Assembly (NCBI GenBank): GCA_019118345.1
Contig: DWZD01000047.1
Coordinates: 1 to 64,000 of the forward strand
Length of the DNA stretch: 64,000 nucleotides
Direction: 5' to 3'
Source: Candidatus Desulfovibrio intestinavium
GTDB lineage: Bacteria; Desulfobacterota; Desulfovibrionia; Desulfovibrionales; Desulfovibrionaceae
The position numbers were made by a program, and so were the translations under genes. Position 1 is the stretch's first letter. Every line of letters starts with the position of its first letter. Shown in pieces: positions 49,073 through 58,004 of the stretch. The notes beneath the pieces were generated by a model that had not been told where the DNA came from, did no database searches, and worked only from the letters and a program-made list of their open reading frames with translations.

Positions 49073-49744
49073 TTACGGGATGCACAAGAGCATGCAACTG
49101 CCCGCAATGAGCAGAACGGGCAGCATGATGAGCCAGAAAAGCGCCCGCTCGACGGTCTGCCGGAATTTCCGAAAGTCCGTGAGCGGTCGCCGGGTCAGCA
49201 GGTTGAAGCCGCCCCAGAGTATGCGCTCGAAGACCAGAAGGGCAAGAAGGCATTGCATGACCCGGATGAGCAAATCCCCCGCGTACAGGTGGAGCTGAAA
49301 CAACGCCTCCCATATGCGGTCGCTCGCGTTGGGCATTTCCGGTCGAACAAGGTTCAGCAGCGGGGCGGCAGGGCTGATCAGCAGGGTCAGCCGCAGAAAA
49401 CGGGCCTGTGCTTCCTGCCGGGGGCGCTCCCTTCGTCGGGCCTGCCACAGGGCCGCCAGCGTCAGCGCAAGGGCCGCCGCAAGAACAAGGCATGAGCTGC
49501 CGAGGGCATGCCGGGCAAAGAGATCCGCCATCCGCGCCGCCATGTCGTCGGGGATGCGGAGAGCGGCAGGAAGCAGGGGATTGCGGGTGACGGACAGATG
49601 CAGAACAAGGCCGCCGAGTAAAAGAAGGCCGTCGCACAGCACAAGGGCATAGGCCGCCGTCAGCAGGCGGGAAACGCCCTCCGTATCGTGTCCGGCGGCA
49701 GGGGGATTCCCGGTGGACGGGCTGTCGGCGTGGCGGTCGGTCAT
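49073..49744 (-). CDS. Hypothetical membrane protein
   Basis: Multiple hydrophobic helices; start MTDRHADSPST at 49744 overlapping the stop of the upstream gene. Confidence 0.65.
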   Translation of the reverse strand: MTDRHADSPSTGNPPAAGHDTEGVSRLLTAAYALVLCDGLLLLGGLVLHLSVTRNPLLPAALRIPDDMAARMADLFARHALGSSCLVLAAALALTLAALWQARRRERPRQEAQARFLRLTLLISPAAPLLNLVRPEMPNASDRIWEALFQLHLYAGDLLIRVMQCLLALLVFERILWGGFNLLTRRPLTDFRKFRQTVERALFWLIMLPVLLIAGSCMLLCIP

Positions 49745-50535
49745 GGGATGCTCCAGTGCAGGCCGACGGAAAAGACAAGCAGCCATACCGCTGCCATGAA
49801 AGACGCCATGACGTGTCGGACGAGCCAGCCGGGATCTTTTTGCTGCAGCAGGGTCGTGCAGCCCATGACAACGCGCAGGACGGCCCAGCAGCCCAGCATG
49901 AACGCCGTGTACTCGCAAAGCCAGGAAAACAGGCGGGCCGGGAACTCGATGATGAACATGAGCACCTGGAGGAAGCCCGCGCTTTCCACAGGCCCCGCAG
50001 GCCCCGGGTCGGCTTCCACGGAGAGGAACCACAGCAGGCAGGCGTCGACGCCGTAGAGCAGGCTTGTCAGCAGGGCACGGGCATGGGCCGCCGCGCCGGC
50101 ATTGTCCTCCCGGCGGGCGCTCCACAGCCCCCACAGGGCCAGGATGATGGCCGGGCCAAAGCAGACAGGCAGCATCTGCGGGGTCACGCGGGAGGTGTCG
50201 ATGCCCGTCAGCGCCCCGCAGGTGAGCAGCGGCAGGAGGTAGCCGATCAGGAGCCGCCGGGTGAGACGGCCCGCGCCCCCCGTCGGCGGGGGCGTCTCGC
50301 CGCTGACCAGCTCTGCCCAGTCGGAGCGGCCCGAGGGTTTTGTGCCAAAGACAAGGCTGTCCCAGTCAAATTTGCCGATGCTGGACACTTTTTTGCCGTT
50401 CCGCAGGGGCGTGCTGCGGGAAGCGTTTTCTTTTTCGCCGGAAGAACGGGCGCGAGGCTTCGCTTCTCCGCCCGGCGGCGTTGTGCCGGAAGCAGGGCTT
50501 TTCCGGTCATGGGCAGGCGTGTCGGGCAGGGACAT
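49741..50535 (-). CDS. Hypothetical membrane protein, paralogue A of tandem pair
   Basis: Shares RVVMGCTTLLxQKxPGWLxRxVMASF and FGPAxILALWGLxSARREDN with 50708..51361. Confidence 0.7.
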   Translation of the reverse strand: MSLPDTPAHDRKSPASGTTPPGGEAKPRARSSGEKENASRSTPLRNGKKVSSIGKFDWDSLVFGTKPSGRSDWAELVSGETPPPTGGAGRLTRRLLIGYLLPLLTCGALTGIDTSRVTPQMLPVCFGPAIILALWGLWSARREDNAGAAAHARALLTSLLYGVDACLLWFLSVEADPGPAGPVESAGFLQVLMFIIEFPARLFSWLCEYTAFMLGCWAVLRVVMGCTTLLQQKDPGWLVRHVMASFMAAVWLLVFSVGLHWSIP

Positions 50536-50639
50536 GGCGGCGCTCCTTTTGCCACAGACGGAGAAACATGCTTTTTGAGGCTAGCACGAACGCAAGGTGC
50601 TGGCAACGAGTGGAAGGGAAGGATGCTCCCGGGAGCAGA

Positions 50640-50711
50640 GCTGCCCTCCGCACCGTGTGCGGCGGCGGAGGATTTCCCGGCGGATGAGCTTTCGGCGTGT
50701 CGGTCGCTCAT
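50640..50711 (-). pseudogene. Truncated copy of the 5' end of the 49073..49744 gene between the paralogues
   Basis: MSDRHAESSSAGKSSAAAHGAEG versus MTDRHADSPSTGNPPAAGHDTEG. Confidence 0.65.
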
Positions 50712-51361
50712 GAGACGGCCCAGAGCAGACCGAGGGAAATGCCAAGCAGCCATACCCCTGACAGGAAAGACGCCATGACGCGCCGGGCGAGCCAACCGGG
50801 AGCTTTTTGCCGCAACAGGGTCGTGCAGCCCATGACAACGCGCACAACGGCCCAGCCTCCCAGCAGGATCGCCCCCCACTGGCAAAGCCGGGAGAACAGG
50901 CGGGCCGGGGCCAGGAAGAGGAAGTCGAGCACTTGGAAGAGATCCCCGTAGTACACGGGTGGCCCCGGATCAACTTCCACGGAGAAGATCCGCAGCAGGC
51001 AGGCGTCGGCGCCGTACAGCAGGCTTGTCAGCAGGGCGCTGGCATGGGCTGCCGCGTCGGCATGGTTCTCCCGGCGGGCGCTCCGCAGTCCCCACAGGGC
51101 CAGGATGGAGGCCGGGCCAAAGCAGACAAGCACCACCAGCATCCGCAGGGTCACGCGAGAGATGTCGATGTTCGCAGCAAGGCGCGCATGGGCCGAAGCC
51201 GGAAGGGAATGGAGCGCCAGCAGCACCGCAAAGGTGAGCAGCGGCAGAAGATAGCCGATGAGGATCAGCCGGGTGAGACGGCCCGCCCCCGCCATCCCGT
51301 CCCGCGTCGTGTCGGGAGCAGGACGTTCCCGGTCACGAGAAGGCTTGGCGGGCACGGTCAT
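50708..51361 (-). CDS. Hypothetical membrane protein, paralogue B of tandem pair
   Basis: Same fold and sequence as 49741..50535, without its about 65-aa Ser/Lys-rich insert. Confidence 0.7.
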   Translation of the reverse strand: MTVPAKPSRDRERPAPDTTRDGMAGAGRLTRLILIGYLLPLLTFAVLLALHSLPASAHARLAANIDISRVTLRMLVVLVCFGPASILALWGLRSARRENHADAAAHASALLTSLLYGADACLLRIFSVEVDPGPPVYYGDLFQVLDFLFLAPARLFSRLCQWGAILLGGWAVVRVVMGCTTLLRQKAPGWLARRVMASFLSGVWLLGISLGLLWAVS

Positions 51362-51486
51362 GGCGGCGCTCCTTTTCCGGCAAAAGATGAATCCTTTTCC
51401 ACGCTAGCACGGACGGAGATAGGGAGCAAGGACGCGGCAGAGCTGGCCTTTCCGGCGGCGCGACCTGTCCGCCCCGTGATTTTTTC

Positions 51487-51516
51487 TTGGCGGGAGGCGC
51501 CAGAGGCGGCTATCAT
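51487..51516 (+). promoter_or_regulatory. Predicted sigma70 promoter, copy 1 of duplicated leader
   Basis: TTGGCG - 18 bp - TATCAT. Confidence 0.55.
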
Positions 51517-51539
51517 GGATCAGACAGCAGGAGACGCCC

Positions 51540-52244
51540 ATGCCGCATTTCCCGTCCTTATCCTTTTTTCTGAAGCAGCGTCCGCCCTGTCCCGTCGTAT
51601 CGGCGCGTCCGGCAGCGCTTCCCCTCAAGGGGCCTTGCCGGGAAAGGGGCGGCCTCCTGTCGCGCCCCGGTCGCCTTGCGGCATGGCTGCTTGTCTGGGC
51701 CAGTCTGACGCTTGCCGGTTGCGCCGTCAAACCCGTCATGGGGCCGGAGGACGCCCTTGCGCCGGAAACGCATGCCCCGGCCCTGCGCGGCGTGCTGCGG
51801 CACGGCGACTGGATCGTGGCGCGCACCATCCGTACCGGCGGCAATCTGGTGGCCTCGGTCACGCAAAAGCCCTTTTCCCATGCCGCGCTCTACGATGCGG
51901 AATATGACAGCGTCATTGAGGCTACGGCCAACGGCGTGCACCGTTCCTCCCTGGAAGACCTCGTGGGCCGCTCGCAGCGCATGCTCGTCATCCGGCCCTT
52001 GTGGGCGGACGAAACCAGCAGGCGCGTCGCCGTGGAGCGGGCCAGAGTCCTGCTCGGCAAATCCTACGATTTTACCGGGCTGGTGGGGCTGGGCACACGG
52101 GAACGCTACTACTGCACGGAATTGTGCATCGAGTCCTACCGGCCCTTCATGGGCAGGGAAAAGCCGGACAATCCCATTCCCCGCATCATCCAGCCCGGCG
52201 ACATGTACTTCTGGGGAACCATCGTTCACGATACCGGCCCCTGA
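51540..52244 (+). CDS. Lipoprotein with YiiX/YebB-like permuted NlpC/P60 cysteine hydrolase domain
   Basis: Lipobox LTLAGC; LRHGDWIVARTI; PFSHAALYDAEYDSVIEA; YYCTELCIESY. Confidence 0.75.
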   Translation: MPHFPSLSFFLKQRPPCPVVSARPAALPLKGPCRERGGLLSRPGRLAAWLLVWASLTLAGCAVKPVMGPEDALAPETHAPALRGVLRHGDWIVARTIRTGGNLVASVTQKPFSHAALYDAEYDSVIEATANGVHRSSLEDLVGRSQRMLVIRPLWADETSRRVAVERARVLLGKSYDFTGLVGLGTRERYYCTELCIESYRPFMGREKPDNPIPRIIQPGDMYFWGTIVHDTGP

Positions 52245-52330
52245 TCGTCCCGCCATCCTGGGGCCGCGGGGCGGGCAGGAGCGCTTCCCGTAGCGGCGGG
52301 CAGCCGTCCGGCCCCTGTCCATCTTTTTTC

Positions 52331-52360
52331 TTGGCGGGAGGCGTCTGCGGCGGCTATCAT
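52331..52360 (+). promoter_or_regulatory. Predicted sigma70 promoter, copy 2 of duplicated leader
   Basis: TTGGCG - 18 bp - TATCAT, within a block nearly identical to 51480-51546. Confidence 0.55.
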
Positions 52361-52385
52361 GCCGGCAAGCCGCAGGAGAAAGCCC

Positions 52386-54167
52386 ATGCCGCAGCCCCCC
52401 GTGACCACCGCCCCTGATTGCGTCTCATCCGTCGCCGGGCCATCCGATTTTCCGGCCCGCATTCCCGAACATTCCCCGGCCCTCATGGCCGTGGCCTCGG
52501 GCGGCAGACCGCTGCGCGTGGGCGATTATCTTTTCTTCCACAGCGGGGATCAGCTCATCGGCATCGGCTACGCCCTCACGGGCGGTTCCTCGCCCGCCGC
52601 CTTCGCGGCGGCCTTCCGCGAGGCCCGGCGGCAGACGGGAGCCGTGCGCTTCCATCTCATGGCCCCGCGCCTGCCTGCGGAATGGCGGGCGCATGTGACG
52701 GAAACGGATCGCTATTATGTCCTGCCGACGCAGGCACAGGTGCCGTCCCGCCTGCGCGCGCCCGTGGCCCGTGCCCGGGCCGCGCTGCGGCTGGAGGCCG
52801 GGCGGGAGTTCACGCCCGCGCATCGCCGCCTCTGGGGGGAATTTCTGGGCCGGGCCGCCCTGCCTCCGTCCGTGCGCGCCCTGTATGGCCGGGTGGAGGA
52901 TCTGTTGCGCGACCCGTCCTGCCGCGTCAGCCTGCTCAACGCCTTTGATGGCGGCGGGCATCTGGCCGCCTGCCTGCTCATGGACGAGGCCCCCGCGCAT
53001 TTTGATGCCTATCTGCTGGGCGCGCATTCGCGGGAATATTACACGCCCCATGCCGCTGACGCCCTCTTTGCCCTCATGCTGGAACGCGCCCGGCAGCGCG
53101 GCAAGCGTTTCCTGCATCTGGGGCTGGGCGTCAATGAGGGCATAGCGCGCTTCAAGCGCAAGTGGGGCGGGCGTCCGGCCCTGCGCTATGTGCGGGCCGA
53201 CTGGGAGGAGCGGCAGGGGGGCGAGGCCTTCATGGAAGCCCTGCTGGCCGGGCTGCGCGCCGATCCTGATGCCGCATGGCGCGAGGCCCAGCGGGAGATG
53301 GAGCACGCGCAGGTGCAGCGGCCCTTCCGCATGCTCTGGCGGGTGGAGAAAAACGGCCGCACTTCCTGGATCGGCGGCACGGCCCACTTTTTCCCCTATT
53401 CCTTTGAAAGCGCTTTCAAGCGCCTGTTCAGGCAGGTGGATACCGTGCTCTTTGAAGGTCATCTGGACGAGGACAGCCTCGAGAGCGTGGCTCGGGCCGG
53501 GAAGCGTCCGCCCGCGCCGGAAGCCTGCCTGTACGATTTGCTGACCCCGCACGAACGGGCCGAACTGGCCCGCGTGGTGCGCGGCCCGGAAGGGCCTTTC
53601 TGGCGGGCGCTCAATATGGAAGCCCCGGAAAAGGCCGACGTGGACTGGTTTTTGCGCCGCACCCGGCCGTGGTATGCCTTCTTTTCCCTCTGGTGCGCCT
53701 ATCTGGAGCGGCGGGGCTGGCGCTATTCCGTGGATCTGGAAGCCTGGCGCACGGCCCACGACATGGGCAGGCGCGTGCTGGCCCTGGAAGACATGGCGGA
53801 ACAGCTGGCCGCGCTGGAGAGCGTGCCGCCCGCCCGGGCTGTGGCCCATTTCCGGGCCTGCCGTCAGTGGGGGGCCTATCTGCGGGCCAATGTGCGCACC
53901 TACCTGCGCGGCGATCTGCTGGGCATGATGGGCACGAGCACCGAATTCCCCACCCGTACCGGGCAGGTCATTGCCGAGCGGGATCAGCGCTTCCGCGAGC
54001 GTATGCGCCCCTATCTGGAGCGCGGGCGCTGCTGTGCGCTGGTGGGATCGGCCCATCTGCTCAATCTGCGGCATATGCTGCGGGAGGACGGCTTCACCGT
54101 GACCCCCGAAGGGCGCGGCCCGCTGTTCCGCCTGCGGCAGTGTCTCGTCGGCAGGGAGGACGACTGA
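52386..54167 (+). CDS. N-terminal GNAT/FemAB-like domain fused to C-terminal TraB/GumN-like domain
   Basis: N-term LHLGLGVNEGIARFKRKWGG; C-term TSWIGGTAHFFP, TVLFEGHLDE, ALVGSAHLLNLRHML. Confidence 0.75.
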   Translation: MPQPPVTTAPDCVSSVAGPSDFPARIPEHSPALMAVASGGRPLRVGDYLFFHSGDQLIGIGYALTGGSSPAAFAAAFREARRQTGAVRFHLMAPRLPAEWRAHVTETDRYYVLPTQAQVPSRLRAPVARARAALRLEAGREFTPAHRRLWGEFLGRAALPPSVRALYGRVEDLLRDPSCRVSLLNAFDGGGHLAACLLMDEAPAHFDAYLLGAHSREYYTPHAADALFALMLERARQRGKRFLHLGLGVNEGIARFKRKWGGRPALRYVRADWEERQGGEAFMEALLAGLRADPDAAWREAQREMEHAQVQRPFRMLWRVEKNGRTSWIGGTAHFFPYSFESAFKRLFRQVDTVLFEGHLDEDSLESVARAGKRPPAPEACLYDLLTPHERAELARVVRGPEGPFWRALNMEAPEKADVDWFLRRTRPWYAFFSLWCAYLERRGWRYSVDLEAWRTAHDMGRRVLALEDMAEQLAALESVPPARAVAHFRACRQWGAYLRANVRTYLRGDLLGMMGTSTEFPTRTGQVIAERDQRFRERMRPYLERGRCCALVGSAHLLNLRHMLREDGFTVTPEGRGPLFRLRQCLVGREDD

Positions 54168-55051
54168 TGACAACGGATTGGCAGACGTTCAGCCTTTCGG
54201 CCCTTGTGCCCGAGCAGCTCACGCACTATGTGGGAAGCCTGAGCGCCATGCGGCCTGTGCGGGCGGGCGACTGCCTGGGCTGGCAGTACGGCAGCCGTCT
54301 TGTGCTGGCGGCCTTTCCGCTCACGGAGCCGCCCTTCGGCCCGGCGGAAGAGGCCGTGGTGGAAGAGGCCGCCGCCCGGGCCGTCAGTCTGCCCGGCGTG
54401 CGCCATCTGGTCGTGCTCGCGCCCTTCCGGCCCGCCGCTGTCCCGCCCACGGCCCATTGCCATGAAGATGCCTGGTGGAGCGTGCCCCTGCCTGTGCCGA
54501 CCCCGCGCGGCAAGCTGGGCAATCTGCTGCGTCGCGCCCGGCGTGATGTGCGTATCGAGCAGCACGGGGCCGAGGGCTGGACAGACGAACACGAACGCCT
54601 TGTGCGGGAGGCCGTCCAACGTCTGGAGGCGGCCCCGGGGGATCGCGCCCTGTCCGAAGCCTCGGCCCAGCTCTTCGGGGGCATCGGCGCCTACCTGCGG
54701 CAGGCCGGGGATCGCGCCCGCTGCTATGCGGCCCGCCTTGTCCGCGACGACCGCCTCTGCGCGCTGGCCGTGGGCGATCATGCCGCCTATGCCACGGCCT
54801 TCTACCTCTTTGCCTTCCGCAGCCCCGAGGCTCCGCCCGGCACGGCCGACGCCCTCCTGCACGCCCTCATGGAAGAGGCCGCCCGGCGCGGGCAGCGCCG
54901 CTGCAATCTGGGGTTGGGCGTGCATCCCGGCATCCGCTTCTTCAAGCGCAAGTGGGGGGCGGAACCGTGGCTGCCGCAGGTGGAATGCGCCTGGGACATT
55001 GCGCCCGCCCGCCGTCCTTCCCTGCTGGCCCGTCTGCTGGGCAAGGCCTAG
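54167..55051 (+). CDS. Stand-alone GNAT/FemAB-like protein paralogous to the N-terminus of the preceding gene
   Basis: CNLGLGVHPGIRFFKRKWGAEPW; ATGA overlap with preceding stop. Confidence 0.72.
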   Translation: MTTDWQTFSLSALVPEQLTHYVGSLSAMRPVRAGDCLGWQYGSRLVLAAFPLTEPPFGPAEEAVVEEAAARAVSLPGVRHLVVLAPFRPAAVPPTAHCHEDAWWSVPLPVPTPRGKLGNLLRRARRDVRIEQHGAEGWTDEHERLVREAVQRLEAAPGDRALSEASAQLFGGIGAYLRQAGDRARCYAARLVRDDRLCALAVGDHAAYATAFYLFAFRSPEAPPGTADALLHALMEEAARRGQRRCNLGLGVHPGIRFFKRKWGAEPWLPQVECAWDIAPARRPSLLARLLGKA

Positions 55052-55139
55052 AGCCAACGCCGCCCCGCCCCTTTTGCCATTGTCCGAAACGCCCGCACTC
55101 AGTCGCCGCTTCCCCCGCCGCGGGGCAGCGGTGCAACAA

Positions 55140-55170
55140 AAGCCGTGTTCCTCTGACAGGGACACGGCTT
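55140..55170 (-). terminator. Terminator downstream of the iadA-like gene
   Basis: AAGCCGTGT ... ACACGGCTT stem; minus strand continues TTTTGTT. Confidence 0.65.
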
Positions 55171-55209
55171 CCGGCGCGGGTTTGCACCCGCACGACCGAC
55201 GGCGGACGC

Positions 55210-56394
55210 TCAGTTTTCAAAGGTGCCGCGCACCAGCGGCACGCCGTCGCGCAGCATGAGGCGGCCGCGGGCAAAGAGGGTTTGCGGCCGCAGGTCGTCG
55301 TTCCAGATGAGAATATCCGCGTCGCTGCCGGGGGCGAGTTCGCCCTTGGCCGGATGCAGGGAAAAGGCGCGGGCCACGTTGCCGGTAACGGGCAACAGGG
55401 CCGTGGAGAGCGGAATGCCCTCCTCCCGGACACAATCGCGAAATTCGGCGGCCAGAGTATGCAGATCCGAGGCGACAAGCCCTTCCACATGCCCCGCATC
55501 ATCGTAGCGGGCGGCGCTGCCGTAGCCGTCGGAACTCATGAGGATATGTTCCGCCGGAACCCCGTCGCGCAGGGCGCGGGCAATGGCCGTCGAGGGCTTG
55601 AGACAGTCCGGGCCGAGGGTTCGGGCATTGAGTCCCGAGGAAATGTCCATGTAGCCGCCGCGCCGCGCCAGGGCTTCGGCCTGCTCAAAGACGGACGGCG
55701 AGCGGTTGATATGGGTGGCGATGAGGTGCCGGGCCAGATAGGGACAGCTGTCCACGACCTCAAAAATGCGGGCCAGCCCTTCAGGAGCCGCGCCGATGTG
55801 GATGATCAGCATGCCCACGATGCCGCGCAGCATGCCGCCCACGCGCGCATCGGTGGCCAACGCGGCCAGCTGTTGGGCGCTGACCGGGGCCACGCGATGA
55901 TCAGCAATGGCCACCTTGGCCCCGCGCACCTTGTGAACGCAGGCAAAGTCCCGCTGCACGCTGCCGGTGATGGTGGGAGAGGGGAGGGGATAGCCTCCGG
56001 TCATGATGAAGGTGGAAAGGCCTTCCTCTTCCAGCGAGCAGGCCTTGGCCAGCACGTTGTCCACATGCCGGGTAATGCCGTCCGTACCCAGCAGACCGCC
56101 GATGGTGGTGACGCCGCCCGTTACCGGTACGGAAAGCGGCAGGGGCGGCACCTGGGTATGAAAGCCCGCCTCGCCGCCGCCGCCGGTGATATGCACATGG
56201 GCATCCATGAGGCCCGGGGTGGTGAGGCAGCCGGCGGCGTCCACGTCCACGGGGTCGGCGGCGTCCCCGGCCCACGGCGGCAGCTCGACGTGCGGGCCGA
56301 TGGCGGCAATGCGGTCGTTGACGATCAGGATATTGGCCCGCCCGAGGGGGGCGGGGGCATGAATGTCCGCGTTGCGAATAATGGCGATGTTCAT
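55210..56394 (-). CDS. iadA: Isoaspartyl dipeptidase-like metal-dependent amidohydrolase
   Basis: GLMDAHVHITGGGGEAGFHTQVPPL; GGVTTIGGLLGTDGITRHVDNVLAKA; HIGAAPEGLARIFEVVD; LMSSDGYGS. Confidence 0.9.
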   Translation of the reverse strand: MNIAIIRNADIHAPAPLGRANILIVNDRIAAIGPHVELPPWAGDAADPVDVDAAGCLTTPGLMDAHVHITGGGGEAGFHTQVPPLPLSVPVTGGVTTIGGLLGTDGITRHVDNVLAKACSLEEEGLSTFIMTGGYPLPSPTITGSVQRDFACVHKVRGAKVAIADHRVAPVSAQQLAALATDARVGGMLRGIVGMLIIHIGAAPEGLARIFEVVDSCPYLARHLIATHINRSPSVFEQAEALARRGGYMDISSGLNARTLGPDCLKPSTAIARALRDGVPAEHILMSSDGYGSAARYDDAGHVEGLVASDLHTLAAEFRDCVREEGIPLSTALLPVTGNVARAFSLHPAKGELAPGSDADILIWNDDLRPQTLFARGRLMLRDGVPLVRGTFEN

Positions 56395-56458
56395 GGCATG
56401 TTCTCTCGTGGCAGCAATGAAACCGGGGAATGCCCCCAAGGGGCGTTCCCCGGAAGGA

Positions 56459-57882
56459 TCAGGCATTTTGCGCTTCCCGCTGTTCCGCCGCCATTTCTTC
56501 GGGCGTCAGGCGCGTCATGGTGATGTTGCACAGGGAATAGAGGATGGAAAAGCAGGGGGTAAGGAACAGGAGGTAGACATAGGGGATGTAGTCCAGATAG
56601 GCCACGCTCAGAGTCGCCATGGGGAACAGGGCATTGTTGGCCCAGGGCACAAGCGGCCCGCCGAGGGTGCTGGCGTCCTCCACCACGCGGGAGCAGTTTT
56701 CCGTGCGGAAGCCGTGCCGCCGGAAGACCGGCGCCATGAGCGTGCCGGTCATGACTATGCTGAAATAGATGGCCGCCGTAAGCATGAGGGTGCCATAACC
56801 CACCACAAGGGTGGAGAGCACCAGTCGGAAACCGGTATTGGCGCGTCGGGCTAGCGGCTCCAGCGCCACGTCAATGACGCCCATGCGCCGCAGCATGCCG
56901 CCCAGACCGCAGGCCAGCACCACGAGGCACATGATGTTCAGCATGCTGGTGACGCCGCCGCGATTGAGGAGCTTGTCAAGCATGGGGGAATCGCCGAAGT
57001 CGGCATGAAAGCCCTTCCACATGCTGTTGAAAGCCGCCGAAACATCCATGCCGTTGCAGACCACGGCCACCAGCACCCCGCAGAGCGCGCCGCAGGTGAT
57101 GGCGAGAATGGGGCTGCAGCGCCTGAGCAGCATGACAAGGACAAGCAGCATGGGCAGCACGGCCCCGACGCCGAGATGGAAATGATGGGACAGGCCGCTG
57201 AGGATGATGTCGATCTGCTCGGGGGACATGGCGTCGGGCGTCTGCCGGAAGCCCATGATGAGATAGATGCAGAAGGTGATGATGTAGGCCGGGGTGATGG
57301 TGAACCACATGTGCCGGATATGGCGGAACAGGGGCGTGCCGCAGACGGCGGCGGCCATGTTGGTGGTGTCGGAAAGGGGAGACATCTTGTCGCCGAAGAA
57401 GGCGCCGCAAATGATGGTGGCCGCCGTGAGGCCGGGATCAAAGCCCAGACCCGAGCCGATGCCATGAGGGCCACGCCCTCCGTGCCGATGGTGCCCCAGG
57501 AAGTCCCGGTAAAGATGGAGGTCAGCGAGCAGACAATGAGGCTTGTCACGAGGAACAGGCTGGGGGAAATGATTTTCAGGCCCGCGTAGATCATGATGGG
57601 CACGGTGCCCGAGGAGATCCAGGCCCCGATGAGCGCGCCCACGCAGACAAGGATGAGACAGGCCCCCATGGCCTTCTGGATGAGTTCAAAGGCTCCGGCT
57701 TCCAGTTCTTCATAACTGTAGCCGAGCAGCTTGCCGAGAATGGCGCAGACCACCCAGCCGCTGAGCATGAGCAATTGCAGTTGCAGTTTGAAGAAGATGA
57801 TGCCGCCGGCAATGAGGCCGATGATGAGCAGCAATGAAACAAGGGCAAAGAGAAAACCGGGTTTTCTGGGCTGTGAGGCCAT
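56459..57882 (-). pseudogene. nhaC: NhaC-family Na+/H+ antiporter split by a -1 frameshift near 57463
   Basis: 57942-frame: SIFTGTSWGTIGTEGVALMA; downstream frame IGSGLGFDPGLTAATIICGAFFGDKMSPLSDTTNMAAAVCGT. Start MASQPRKPG at 57882. Confidence 0.8.
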
Positions 57883-58004
57883 GATGACTCCTTGCCGCCG
57901 GCACGATGGGCCGCCGACGCGCGTTTTTGTCATGCATGACACAGGAGGCGGGGAGGGGCAAGGGGATTTTTCCGAGCATTCCGGGGCGTTCGGTTCGTCT
58001 GCGC

